DNA of 64,000 bases from Trichinella spiralis (taxonomy: Eukaryota > Nematoda > Enoplea > Trichinellida > Trichinellidae). Positions 1 through 12,730 of the stretch are shown piece by piece. The stretch spans positions 1,305,836 to 1,369,835 of the forward strand of contig CM012955.1 in the NCBI GenBank assembly GCA_000181795.3. Direction: 5' to 3'. The position numbers and the translations under genes were made by a program. Below the pieces are notes generated by a model, which saw nothing but the letters and a program-made list of their open reading frames with translations, did not search any database and had not been told where the DNA came from. How positions within the stretch are numbered: position 1 is the first letter of the stretch; each line of letters begins with the position of its first letter.

Positions 1-48
1 CTTGATCAATTTGTCACAATGTTCCGGGAGTATATGAAGGAAGAGTAA
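1..48 (+). CDS. possible 3' end of an upstream gene (partial)
   Basis: From base 1 one frame is open and codes LDQFVTMFREYMKEE, ending at a TAA at 46-48. The charged, helix-like sequence would suit the tail of a protein whose body lies left of the window. Fifteen codons are far too few to prove coding, and an AATAAA-type signal does not appear until about 365. I do not recognise the family. It could equally be chance. Confidence 0.3.
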   Translation, partial: LDQFVTMFREYMKEE

Positions 49-1198
49 TTTGTGGCTTAGTCTATTTTGTAATTGCTAAGCATCAAAGGGTATGTCCGGG
101 CTTTTTGAAAGTCGTAATTTTTATATTGTGCGAAAATGATTTCCTATTGATCAGATAATTTAAAGAATCATTTCAAACATAGTCGCACGTTTCATGAAAG
201 GGTATTTGCCGAGATATTGCTAGAAACCTTGCATGATGATGCGATTTTAGTAGGAGCAATGGAAAAGGAAAACAAACAAGCGATCAAGATAATACGGAAA
301 ATAATTGAATTCTATAAATATTTATACAGAAATTACGACGAAAATTGCATTATATTGAAGTCGAAATAAAATATAATTAAAAATGAAAGTTAACTAAATG
401 TGCATATGTAATGGTGTCATTAATCTTTACAATTAAACTATGAGTGTTTTAACCCGTAAGAAAAAATTTTATTTTAATATTGTTCCTGAATTTTTATTGA
501 ACTACAGGAATTTTCAAAATTAACAACCTTTTTTTATCGAAAATTTTTCTTTTATTGCAATTGAGAGAAAAGAATTTTCCAAAATTATTACATTTGAAAG
601 CTTTTTTCGTGCAATATGCTAGCATTTTTTTCTATTAATTACAAATTCTCAAACCAGTAACTTTATCTAATTTCTTGAAAAACTGTCGATTGCAAGTTGT
701 TGAAAATTGACATACCTAAAACTGACACAATTGCCTGCAATAATCATAAAATCATTTTACAGCATGCCGTAGTTGTTGATAAGCATGGAATAAATTTCTG
801 CGTCCAAACTGTTGGATACCTCTAAGGATTTGAACAAATACCATGTGTAAATCCAATAGTTTGACATGAGTTGAGAATTTATTTAATTACAAAGCTTTTG
901 CAATGGAATGTAGTGATGATGAATTAAGTAACTGCATTATTCTAACATGCCTCTGCGAGACATAAATTGCAAATTTTCTTAATTCTGCCTAAATTATGAA
1001 TACTTAATTCATGAAAATTAGATGCAATAAGCGTCATCCACCAGTATAATGTAAAATCAACTTATCAATAAACATGTACTACAGAAGAAATAGATACAGC
1101 TTGAAAAATATTTTTGCAATTGCAATAAAAATGAACTGATACACTTCAAATAAAACTCCATGCATAAATCATCAGTCAAATAACTTCCAATGATCGAA
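49..1198. other. A+T-rich non-coding stretch
   Basis: No convincing exon is seen on either strand. It lies between the possible + strand gene tail at 1-48 and the small minus-strand gene at 1199-1360, so it probably holds their 3' untranslated regions. Runs of A and T and scattered AATAAA-like words are all that stands out. Confidence 0.5.
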
Positions 1199-1360
1199 TT
1201 AATTTCTTGATTGCTGTACTTTAATACAAGCATAGAACATCAAACAAGAGGAAGCACCGAGTCCAATAATATGTGAAATTAAAACTGCAAAACGTCTTTT
1301 CTCATCTGGGTCAACATTCACTCTGCTTTCGTCATCGTACGTTGAAAAAATACTTGTCAT
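1199..1360 (-). CDS. 53-residue single-pass membrane protein, unrecognised
   Basis: A complete ORF runs from ATG at 1360 to TAA at 1199-1201. The N-terminal half is acidic and polar (MTSIFSTYDDESRVNVDPDE). It is followed by KRR and a single hydrophobic segment of about 22 residues (FAVLISHIIGLGASSCLMFY), then a short tail with K, Q and R. This layout suggests a small integral membrane protein of ER, Golgi or mitochondria, similar in style to SMIM or small TOM-complex proteins, but I cannot name a family. It starts only 129 bp beyond the stop codon of the giant gene on the same strand. An acceptor-like CAG lies at about 1397, so it may be a downstream trans-spliced gene, an extra 3' exon, or a chance ORF. 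Confidence 0.5.
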   Translation of the reverse strand: MTSIFSTYDDESRVNVDPDEKRRFAVLISHIIGLGASSCLMFYACIKVQQSRN

Positions 1361-1489
1361 TCGAAGGTGAATACGCCGTTAAAAACGGTGCGGACTGATT
1401 ACTGCATGCTTTCTGAATGTCTCAAATTAAGTGACTGAAGTCAGTTTTGGTAAAGCAATTATTTCCCAATATTTCCAAGAACTGGAAAA

Positions 1490-4400
1490 CTAATGATCCG
1501 TAAAATATGCCATGTCAACAATACAATGTGAATTGTACAACGTCAGTACAATATTCGAAAAAATGGTCTCAATATTTGTCAAGTTCAGCTGCTCGGATGT
1601 GATCGCTTGCAACGTAAATTGCACGCTTGCCGTGTAACAACGTCCTGCACGCTCTCGGAGCAACTGTGTCAACACATCCTGCGGTAAGATGTCATTGGCA
1701 AGACTGACGCACAATCCAAAAGGGTGTATGTTGTTCAGATGCTTCAACAAACATTTCAACAGCTCACAAAGAAGTCCAAATCTTAAAATAAAATATTTCT
1801 GCAAAAATCAAAATAAATAATCATCTTATTTTAAGTCTGAAGTTTAACAAATATTCTTTATGCATATATATATACTTTGGAGAAATTGAAGAATTCTGAA
1901 ATAAGTTCCAAAACCACTGAACGACAGTGTATCGGTCGGTGGCGTTCACTTGCGATATAATATCATAAAGACGTTTAATATGGAAATCGAATCCAGGATT
2001 TGAATTGTCTGAAGTTGACTGAAACTTGTCAGTACACAAATGCAGGCACAGCATCAAATACAACGTGCACAACTGTTCATCAGCACCGCTGAAACACAAA
2101 TCGAAAAAATAAAAATGATTTCGTGGTAGAATTTTCGCTGTTTTCACTCATATTCTAAATTATTTCAATTGTCATGTTGCCTGCCTTCTGCATGTTTAGC
2201 CTTTTTATACTGCAGTATATGTCTTTTGAATTGATTAGTTTACACTGAAAGTGAGTGATACAATAAAAATTGGAATAAAACGTTAAAACAAACAGCCAAT
2301 AAAAACTGCACTGCGTTAAAGTTGGAAAAAATTTTCAACAATATCCCAGGTTCAATTGAATAATAATACAAAAAAAGATGAATATTAAACAAATGTTATA
2401 TTCATTTAAAAAAAATACCTTGCTAGCATTGAAGCAAATACGTCCAACACAAAACGGGTCAAAGTTTCGTCGTGTAACCGCTTTGATTGATAGAGCATGA
2501 TCAAGTAAAGAGAGTAGTAACATTTTCTCTGATAACACGAAACAATGTCCCACTGTCTTTGACACTCTGCAGGTAAATGCGACATTATCCGCTTCCAAGA
2601 GACCACAGTTGCATCTGTAATTGTTGTGATTCAATTTGATCATTTTCATCCTTTCCAACTCACCCACATACAAATACACACAGACACACAAATGCTTACC
2701 AGAAAATGGCCGAGTAAAGTAAGATTTTATGCAAATTTCAGAAAATGCGAACAATGCTGGGTTGTTGAACGTGTGTTCAGTCAACAAATGGAAAATGACG
2801 CACAGCAATGAATACGCGTTCGCAGTAGTGGACCATTCTTCGACAATCTTCTCCATCACATCTGCAAAATGGAAGTGAAAAAAAGTCAAATATTGCAAAA
2901 GTGAGCAAGTTTTATCACTTCACCTTGCAAACTTTCGCACTGCAAGTCCAGCACATCAACTAGGACCTTCATTGGAAGCATGAACAAAAATTTTCCCAAT
3001 TCCGGGTGAACGGACTCAAATGCATCTAAAACAAACAAACAACAAATAATTTCAAAAATTTAAAATACAAAAAAAAATAAATAATTTTTTCATTTTTATT
3101 CTAATCTGCCAATTGTTTACCCGTTACAGCACCGACGTCCCGTAACAAGTCAATCCAGCTGATTCTCAGCTGGTTGTAATCCAGACTGTTTTTGCAGCGT
3201 TGATCACAGTGCAGCTGATAGATCATCTTCAATCTGAACCGTACGAAAACATCCCATTTGGTGGAACAGCTGACTGATGGAACAGTGGAAAGCATACATT
3301 GACAGCATGAAAATCGCGACAACAATCTGAAGTCGATCAAATTCTCTCTCTTCAGTTGGTATTTGAAAGCAATAAGTTCAACCTTACTGCAATAAAGAAA
3401 CCGACGAATCGAAACAATCGAGCTCATCATATGTGCAAATGTTTTTGCTCTGCTGTGACGACAATTGTGACAAAATATCAGCAAAATCTTGAAATTGCAA
3501 TGAACAACTGCTGACTTGAAACAAACGAATCAAAAGAGTTCTGTAGCTGCCTCTGCATCTCTGAAATGGAACACAACTCCGCAGTGCAGAGAGTAATATG
3601 ACTAATAAATTGAAGGAAACAAAGAGAAACATTTGTCGACATTTCGCTAACTGAAATAAAATATAAAATACCTCGTGATGTTCAGGTTTGAGGCAAGAAA
3701 TCAATATCCAAATTGCCTTGGCTAAAACTGCACTGCGTTTCGAAATATCCGTACAGTCGGTGGAGAAAGTTTCAAAAAACGTCGACCAAGGAAGCTGAAC
3801 AATCAACGCGGTGTACTGTGAAATGTCCAAAGAATCATCCATCTCATTGGATATTGTCTACAAAAAAATAAAACTGAAAATATAATTCCATCATCAAGAC
3901 CACAAACCAACAAAAATACCTCAGCCAATTTGGAAATAGTCTGTTCGTCCAAATTCCACTGCGACCAATCGAACGAGCAAAGAAATCGCCCAGTCACATC
4001 GACAAACGGATAATATGGATTCTTTTTCAAAATGACCGATAACAGGAAATCGAAGATCATTTCCTGATACATTGAAACATACTGTTGCCTGTAGTCTAAG
4101 CAATAAAATACAGATGAATAAACTGAGCAGAGGGTGGAAAATTTTCAACAGCAAACAAATACATACTGGTGGTAACAGAGATGTAAGTTTTGGCGAAGCA
4201 TTCACAAAAGAGATCGCACAACTTTCCAACTGTATGCTCGTTTTCGATCAGCCATTCCTGTACATGTTGATCCAAGCTGTCATCTTCAGGGGTCCACCAC
4301 AAATTGTAAAATCGCACAAAAAATTGAAACAATTCAAAACAGACTACAACATCAATTTCAATTTGAAACGATGAATCAGTTACAAAAAAGAAAATCAAGT

Positions 4401-7400
4401 ACAATCTTCGTCGGGCGGTGGGTCGGATGGAAGTGGAGCCCATGGGCCGTCGTTGTACAAGCCCAGTTGTAGAAGCTTCAAAATTGCCACTGCCATTTCG
4501 CTGTAATGCGTGATCATCGTCAAACGTTTGGTGCAATTGCCATGCCGTTTTAACCACTCGCTCTTGTCCAACAGAATGGAAATAACCGTTGAAAACGGCC
4601 AACACTGAAGAACCCTTGCAATGTCGTCGATCAGCGGCGCACTATCCAGAGGATGCGCTTTGGAATTTGAAAATTTTGCAACAGTGAGCAAATTGTTCGC
4701 CAAATCGAGCAACAATGGATGACTAAATTTGGGATCGTAAACTGAAAATTGCGAACAGATTAGAAAACATGGTCGAAGGAAAAAGAAAAAAAATCCGCCC
4801 TTCTCTTACCCACGACAACCGCATCGAGTACACGTTCCAGCTTATCCGGAAAGCAAAGCAGGGCCGAGCGCAGCCACCAGTCACGAAATACCTGCAAAAC
4901 AACAACACTGTCGAAACTTTTACACCGTTCATTGGGGCAAACAGGCGAGAGGGAAAAAATACAGGCTAACAACTAACTAACAGCTAGCAAAGGTGATCTG
5001 CTGTGATCGGGCATTTGCCGCGCACCGGCCAACAAGCAGCACGCCTCCAGAACAGACTGATTAATTTCAACAAGTACAACTGAATGCACCTTTCTCAGCT
5101 GCGACCACATTTCTTCGGAAATCTACAAAGCAAACCAAACAAAATAACATAATAATTGCATTGAAAAACACAACAACAATATAAGAATCGAATTTTAACA
5201 GTACCAAATTTTGCAAGATGCAAATTAACGCCTCAACCAACGCATCATCAACATCGTACGCAAGAGATGTCAAAGTTGTCACTTTTTTAACAATCAGCTT
5301 CAAAATTTCACATACTGAAATCGCGGGAAATGACCACCAGCTCAAGAGAGAATCTTTGTAGAAGGTGAATTTTTCCAAATTGTCCAACAGAACGCCAACG
5401 TACGAAATTGCGACCGCAAAATGGTCCTCAAGGCAAGCCTGAAATTGAAAATGGAAAGGATACTGTTGTTTCACAATTTTAATAAATTCATACTTTGAAC
5501 AGAGTATTGTAGGCCAATTTTCCAAAAACAGCATTCACAAAATAATGATCAGTGTCCGTGAAGTTTTCCAACTTTTGGCGGCAAAACGTTTCTATTCCAT
5601 TCACAATTGGAAGAAGATCTTCATCGGCAACAGATACGCCACTGTCCAAAGCGTTGCCTAAATTGCTGAACAAATGATAATTACAAACAGCAGTGCCAAA
5701 AGTGAACAACATAATGATAATAATAATAATAATTGAAATGAGAATAAGAAATCATCTCCGACTAAATACCAAAACAAACGATCCAAATGCACGCCTGCTG
5801 CTGTGATTATACTGGACACTTGCTGACTGAGAAACAATTCAACGTGCATTTTCATCTGATCCCAACATTCGTCCAGTTGATTCCTCATCGTTTCATCAAG
5901 ACAAGCAGTGGACAGCTGAAAGAATATTTGAACAGAGAAAATTCAAATAAAAACTGCCAAATTGATTGACAAAACAACAAACAAACTGTTCTCATACATT
6001 CACCGTCTCGATGCGCGATTTTCCACACTTTCGGTTAAACAAACCGACGCAATTGAATTCTGCTTCAACCTTCAAACCAAAAACCGCTCACAAATTCATG
6101 CAGATAATCAAAATACTGCCGTTTACCTGCACGTTGGTCGTACGATAAAGACGACGGACATTTTCAACGACAGCTTTCTCCAATTTCAGCATGTCATCTC
6201 TGCTTTGTTTAAAACCACTGCAAAAAAGCAAAAGCAACCAAATATGCACTATTTTTTTTGCAAAGTTCACAACAAAAAACACAATTCACTTGTATCTTTC
6301 GAACAGATTTGCCACAGCTCGATGCAATGTAGAAAAGTAAGCTGAATATTGTTCAGGCAGACGTTCCACCGCAAGATGTTCGTTCTTTTCAACAAACGCC
6401 AAAACTTCATCATACAGAAGATCGCCAACTGTCGTGGCTGCTGTTGTTGTTGCTGTCCAATGGTCACGGTCAGTGAAAGTTAATGATACTAGCTGTGTCG
6501 GTGCTGAAGCGTCTGAGTAAACGGATTGCCAGGCATCATCTTGCGGAACAGCAGACTTCACTGCAACGATATCCAACGATGTTCCCAAATTCGAATTCGA
6601 TCTAGCGTCTCGCACAGACTCTGCAAAACAACGCTGCACCGCTGCTCTGAATTCAGCATCTTCATCGATCTGAACAATAAAAATGCAAATGAAAAATCAA
6701 AAATAATCAAAGAGATTTTCTTATTTAAAAATATCGAGTACAATGGACTGTGCAGGGGTGGACCACTCATCAATTCTCACTTCTCTGAAAGAAATAGAAT
6801 AAAGTAAAATTAAAAAAATTATTAATTGAAATATAATTTACCTAGAAACGACGGGATGAAATTTATCGAATAAATTTTTGCTGCTCAAGTAAAGGTCGTG
6901 CAATTCTGAGGCGCGGTTTCCCAGATTGCTGAAATAACAAATAACTAATTGCCTCAGTGATACTCGGTCTGCTAGTGTACGTACGTGCAGCCGTGGTTTT
7001 TCAAATTGTCAAAAATTGTCACAAATTCAAACAAAGCTTTCACACGAAGCGGATGATTATGCTCTACTGATGTAGAATACAATAGCCATTCTTGCAAAAT
7101 CTGCTTCCACCGCTCGACATCAGATTCACAAGATTCCTCAAATAGGAAAAAATGCATGAAAGCATGCCAATAAATATATCCACTCCATTACTTCAGCTGG
7201 ATTTGGAAAGGCGATCGATTGTCTAGCTTTGATCAAAACAAAAGCAAGCCAGGGGAACTGAGCAAAACGAGTTTTCAAATTTTCACAACTCGCTTGCAAG
7301 CCAAGCTGATCTGAAAGCCAATCCATGATGCGGCAAACCAACGACAGTTTTACACTTTCCTTAAAAAACATAAAAATCAAACATACGAACTGTTTTTGAA

Positions 7401-10400
7401 CATGTAAATTCTTCAAGTAAACGACGCAATTGGAACCTTTTCCAAACGGACGTAAACCTCTTCCACTGGATTCAATTTGCCAGTTAAAAAGACCGACGCC
7501 AACACCAGCCCGTCCATGATGATCAATTTAGCCGACTCATTCCAACGCAATGGATACAAGCCACGCAGTGCAAAAATGATCGCCAAAATTGCCTGCGACA
7601 CTCTGCTATTGTCTATTGTCGTCGTTGACCAATTGACTAAATTCTGCAAGCAATAAACAATGTAACCAACAACATAATAAATTTTCTTCACAGGCCAACC
7701 CAAATCACAGTGCACAAAAATAATGCACACTGCTCACTGTTGTCGTATTTCCCTTGCAGCAGCGAAACAATAAAATCGCATATTCTGAAAAATTCACACA
7801 ATTCATTATTAACAAGAATAAATATACTATTAATTTTAAAAAAAGAAACACAAATCGGCATATTTTCACATTTCATATATTATTTCTGTGGAACTCACTT
7901 TTCTATATCCGACTGCAATGAATCATCATCACTGCATTCATTACTGCGAACAATTTCAGACAGGCATTTCCCCAAACACAAATTTATAGCATGAAATTGG
8001 CACTTATTTAGCAACTTTTGCGCCACACCAATCACCGTACCAATATCACTGAAATGCAATAATATATCTACCAAGTTACATACATACATATATACATACC
8101 AAACTGGTTGCATTAAAGATCGCAAATACTGCTCAAATAATGTCACATTCTCTTCCTGATTGAAACAAACATCATTCATGTCGAAAGTGTCAAATGGAAG
8201 TCTGTCGGCAACTTTCCAACACAATTTTTCAATATCCGCACTCTGTGAGAAAATAAAATAAAATATGTCTCAGTTTAGTTAATCAAGCAATCAATCAATC
8301 ACACCTGATCGGTACGGTACAATTCCACGAGCAAGGTAACAATTCGACCGGCCATATTGCGCTCAACGTTGTATCCATTTTGCCAGTTTACTTTCATCAA
8401 AATTGCACTAGCCAATTCAAATTTCACGTTGTTGCTGGATGACGTTTTCTTCATTAAAACCAAGCGGATAAAATTCCAAATATCCTCTCTCAGTTCTAAC
8501 GTGTCCAAATCTGGCAATCGGTTAATCACATCTCGAATAATCTAAACAGCAAATAAATTAATAAAAATTAAATTATAAATAAAATTCGCAATTCACTAAC
8601 CAAACACTGTTTGTCACCATATGACATGCCAATTTCAATGAAATTGTTCACTTCGCCTTTGTGGGTTTGCAATATTTTCACCAGTGCATCTTTGGCCAGT
8701 TCACTGTCAATATTAGTCAAATGTTCTGCATGCATAATCTATAGACAAAAATTCTCACACAACTGAATTGTTTTATAATATTAAAATTACTTTAAAAATC
8801 GTCTTTATGCAAGCTGACAAAACGCTTGATTCAGAAAATTCATCAGAAATTCGAATCAACATCAACAAAGCATCGTTTGCCACACTAGTACACAAATTTG
8901 CCAATACATGAGATGTAAGATTTTCATCTGAAACAAATAAAAAAATAATAAACTGTTTCAATTATTTTCAACTTGAAATAATAATATTTTCAAAACAATT
9001 CATTCAAATTATATTCACTGCTGAAATTCTTACAAGTGATCAACTTTTACCCTGGTAAAATATGTCGACCGCTGTTAAGTTTTCATCATGTTCCAATAGA
9101 CTGCGACCATCAGCATACAAGAACATCAGCAAAGCTTGAATGCATCTAGCTGATAAGTGTTTGATAGGCAAAGTAAGTGCAATCGACATCATCAACGATC
9201 TGCATTATATACACAAGTATGTATGTGAAATTCAGCGTCTAAAATTTTGCAAACTCACTGATTGACAGAAAATAGCTGACCAAAAACAATCAAAGCAACA
9301 CTGTCTAATCCTTTTTGAAAAAACTCGAAATCAGTCAACGTTGGATCACTGCTGATCAGGTAAAAATAAATCTCATTATACACCGTTCTAAAATAAATTT
9401 ATACAATGTAATAAAGCATACGTAGAACAATGATTTTCCAAAAGCTTCTCAACTGCACAGCTGTAAGAATTTTTGCACTGAAAAAATAAAATAGATACAA
9501 CCTCATGCCATTGCCATATTCTACAAGAATATCTTGCAGCGATCGTTCTGCAGCCTTTCTCATTCCTGACCGCAACAAATCTTCAATCATCCAAGAAGCA
9601 CAAAATAATAATTTTAAAATTTCTTTCCATTCTTAAAAAGTATCAAATTTGTTAATAAAATTTAAGAGAAAAAAACAATCTCGTCACAATTACCATAAGC
9701 TTTGCATCTTGAAATGACAAAATTGAAAAAATTCAAATAATCAAAACGTTTCAAATAGGCCAGCAAAGTATTCTCTTGTACAGTCTTGGCATATTTTGCC
9801 TACATTTAAATTAAGAAAAATAAAATTAAATAAATAAATAAATAAAAGCAATTCATTCACCTCTTCTTCTGCCAGTTTCACAATTTCCCAATCATTGTCT
9901 TCGCTTTCACCGTGTGCTGGCACAACATACTCAGTCGCATCGACCACAATACAAAGCATGACAAGGAAATATTCCACAGATTGGAAAACGTCCAACGATT
10001 CGTCAAAGAATATCGGCTGCACAATGGACGGAGCCCAAGATGTTAACTCAAGTGGAGCTTTGAGCAGCACATACAACAGCCAGCAACGATCGTCCGGCTC
10101 TGAAGACCAAAGAAATAGCTTTACCTGAAAGGGAAAACAAAAATTGAAACCAAAAAATTTCCAAAATTAATCTTTACCAGCAGTTTCAACAATCCTTTGT
10201 CATGCATAGCATCGATTTGCTGCATGGCGTACGGATATGTGCGTGCCACAAGTATGAAGCTTTTCACGTGAGATTTCAACGTATCCTTCAGCCCTGGGCA
10301 ACCGATACCGCAACTAACGGCAACAGCATCTAACCATTACAAGAAAAAGAACTTCAATAAATCGTAAATACAAAACCATAAAATATAATTCAGAAAGTTG

Positions 10401-11164
10401 CATTCTAAATACGACTTCGTTTTAAAACTGCTACTTTCAAAAATACTTTCTTAAACCTATACAACATATAATTTGAGAAATGCAATAATAATTCTACCAT
10501 CATTCGTCTTTTTCAACATTTTCTTCAACTCTTGAAAACAACAGCTAACCACTCTGCAAAAGTCGATCTTCAACTCTAATTGCAACAATTTCACACTGTG
10601 TATATTCGAAATGCAATCATTAAAAATGACTCTATTTAAATCGGAAAAATATGATTCATCTTGAATAACATCATCAAAAACAGCAGTTGTCACACTATGA
10701 TTATATGTCGTTTTGTGACCTTTCGAACAAGTACCCTTAAAAAATGAAGAAAAAAATTTTTATATTCTAAACACCACATGCGCATATATATGTTGAAATA
10801 CCGATAAAACAACTACATCTTCTTTCAATTGCCAGGCATTTTCCAAACTATACTTGTAATCGGAAAATAAACATCGCCATTTTGAATTCCACTGCAACTT
10901 CTCATTACTTATAGCAGCAAATCTGGAGTAACTTTTGCACAACTCGTCAGTATCGTGTGAACACGGTCTCAACTGCAAAGCAAAGGAAAACATTTTTTAC
11001 AAACTAAATTCAAAAAATAAAGCAATAAATCATCATACATAATCTTCATCCACAGTTTTCGCTATAGACTTAATCCGTTCAGCGTTGAGGAACGCTGAAT
11101 GGGCAAAAGGGCCGTTCGATTCTGTCATTTCCGCAATTTTCATCGTCCGATTGCGGTGAGACAT
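1490..11164 (-). CDS. giant multi-exon helical protein, unrecognised
   Basis: About 38 exons keep one frame across GT..AG junctions and give a protein of very roughly 1,900 residues. The proposed start at 11164 gives MSHRNRTMKIAEMTESNG, and the stop is TAG at 1490-1492. Fitted exons include 11039-11164, 10802-10973, 10498-10735, 10178-10329, 9861-10124, 9694-9799, 9502-9580, 9422-9460, 9259-9388, 9051-9199, 8791-8927, 8601-8738, 8305-8541, 8100-8242, 7899-8048, 7700-7784, 7437-7643, 7192-7359, 6985-7138 and 6842-6928; later ones were traced less exactly down to about 1.8 kb. The product is rich in L, V, C and W with amphipathic helices throughout, as in HEAT/ARM-type scaffolds. I see no kinase, RING, protease or membrane domain. 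I compared it from memory with listerin, THADA, TBCD and MMS22L without a match. Introns are mostly 40-100 bp. Confidence 0.72.
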
Positions 11165-12730
11165 GCATCAAAGCTCACTTCAAGCATTCTATTCAATCTA
11201 AACGAAAAGCTTCACGCATGCACGTGTTCTGAATGGTATAAGAAATATATTTTCAGTCATCTTCCATCTGCAATACATTATTCACTAAAACTCTAAAAAA
11301 TCACACATACGGAAATATATTTTATAACATGCTGAAAATAGAAATCAGAAGCATAAATCAAAAGAAAATGAAAATTGCACAAAACGTAAACAATCTAACA
11401 AATTAAAAAAGATAGCGGAAAAACTTACCAAAATTTATTTGAGGTTGTTTATATGCATAGATTGAAAACGAAAACACAACAATAATATAACTCAAAGTAA
11501 ATTACCAATTAATTAGAGAATCGCCAATTCACAAACAACCATTGGGTTAGCATTCTACTTACAACTACAGTATCCACTTTGATGTTCAAGAAACATTTAT
11601 TTTGTCATGTTATGCTACTTCAAAAACTTTTATTTTCTTTGTCAACTAAATTATGCAAAAAGTTTATGCTGATTTATGGGAGAATTTTTTAATTATTTTT
11701 CGTCTTACGATGCTTAACAAGATTTAACTATATGGTGGCTTGTTGTACGCAAAGCAATGCACTGCGTTATTTGCACAAACGATAATTGAAAACTTTGAAA
11801 ATTAAAGAAACAGTCACACAGAAAACAATAAAAAACAATAAATAAGAATGAAATTTCATATGAAATAAAAAACCAACTCAAAATTCAAGAAATTTAATAT
11901 TGAACAATCTCTGTCGAAGCTACTTCACAAACACTGCTAACCAAACAGTTTTCCGTAAAAATAACACAACTGTCAGTTAAGGAAAATTGTAGTCCAGCTT
12001 TTTAGAACTTTAATTTGAAAAGCCTTTTCAATAATTACCGATGTTATATACCGGCTATCACCTTTTGAATTTTTGTAAAAAAATATTCAAAAATTACACA
12101 CAAATAAAGAGGCAACTTCCAAATAAATATCATTCACATTCACACACTATGCAAATGCTCTGTATTTAGCTTTCTTTCCAAAGTAAAAAAAGCATCATAC
12201 ACACAAACATGAGAAAATACTTAAAAAGTGAAATAGCTTACAAGCATATAGAAGATAAACAGTAAAAATAACTCGGCAGCCTAAATGACTACTCACATAA
12301 AAGTGTCACAAATACTTAAAAAAGAGAATAAGAAAAATATCAAACATTCGTATTATGATATCATCAATGAACAACTTGCCAAAATATAAGAGAACTTAAA
12401 TTTGTATAGATGCAGTTTTTTCAATGACCACAACTTGGATGCCATATTTGTCAATCGCTGAGTAATGCGTTTAAATTCTAAAAAAACATTATTATTTCAA
12501 ACCTAGCAGCAGTAATGCAAAAAAATATGCTGGATGAATTTTAAAAATCATATAGTTCATAAATCATAATAACAAAATAAAAAGCAAATTTAAAACAAAA
12601 TTAATAAGCCATGGTAATATAACAACAGTTTTGTATGCATAAATTAAATGCTGAAACACAAATATTTAAAAATCTATTAACAATTACATTTATCAAAATG
12701 TTAAAGGAATGGAAAGAAAAAAGTTTATTC
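11165..12730. other. intergenic, promoter side of the giant gene
   Basis: This separates two minus-strand genes. It is very A+T-rich and I find no supported exon. The part next to 11164 should hold the 5' UTR and promoter of the giant gene, and the part next to 12731 the 3' UTR of the RBBP-like gene. No TATA or other clear element could be assigned. Confidence 0.5.
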
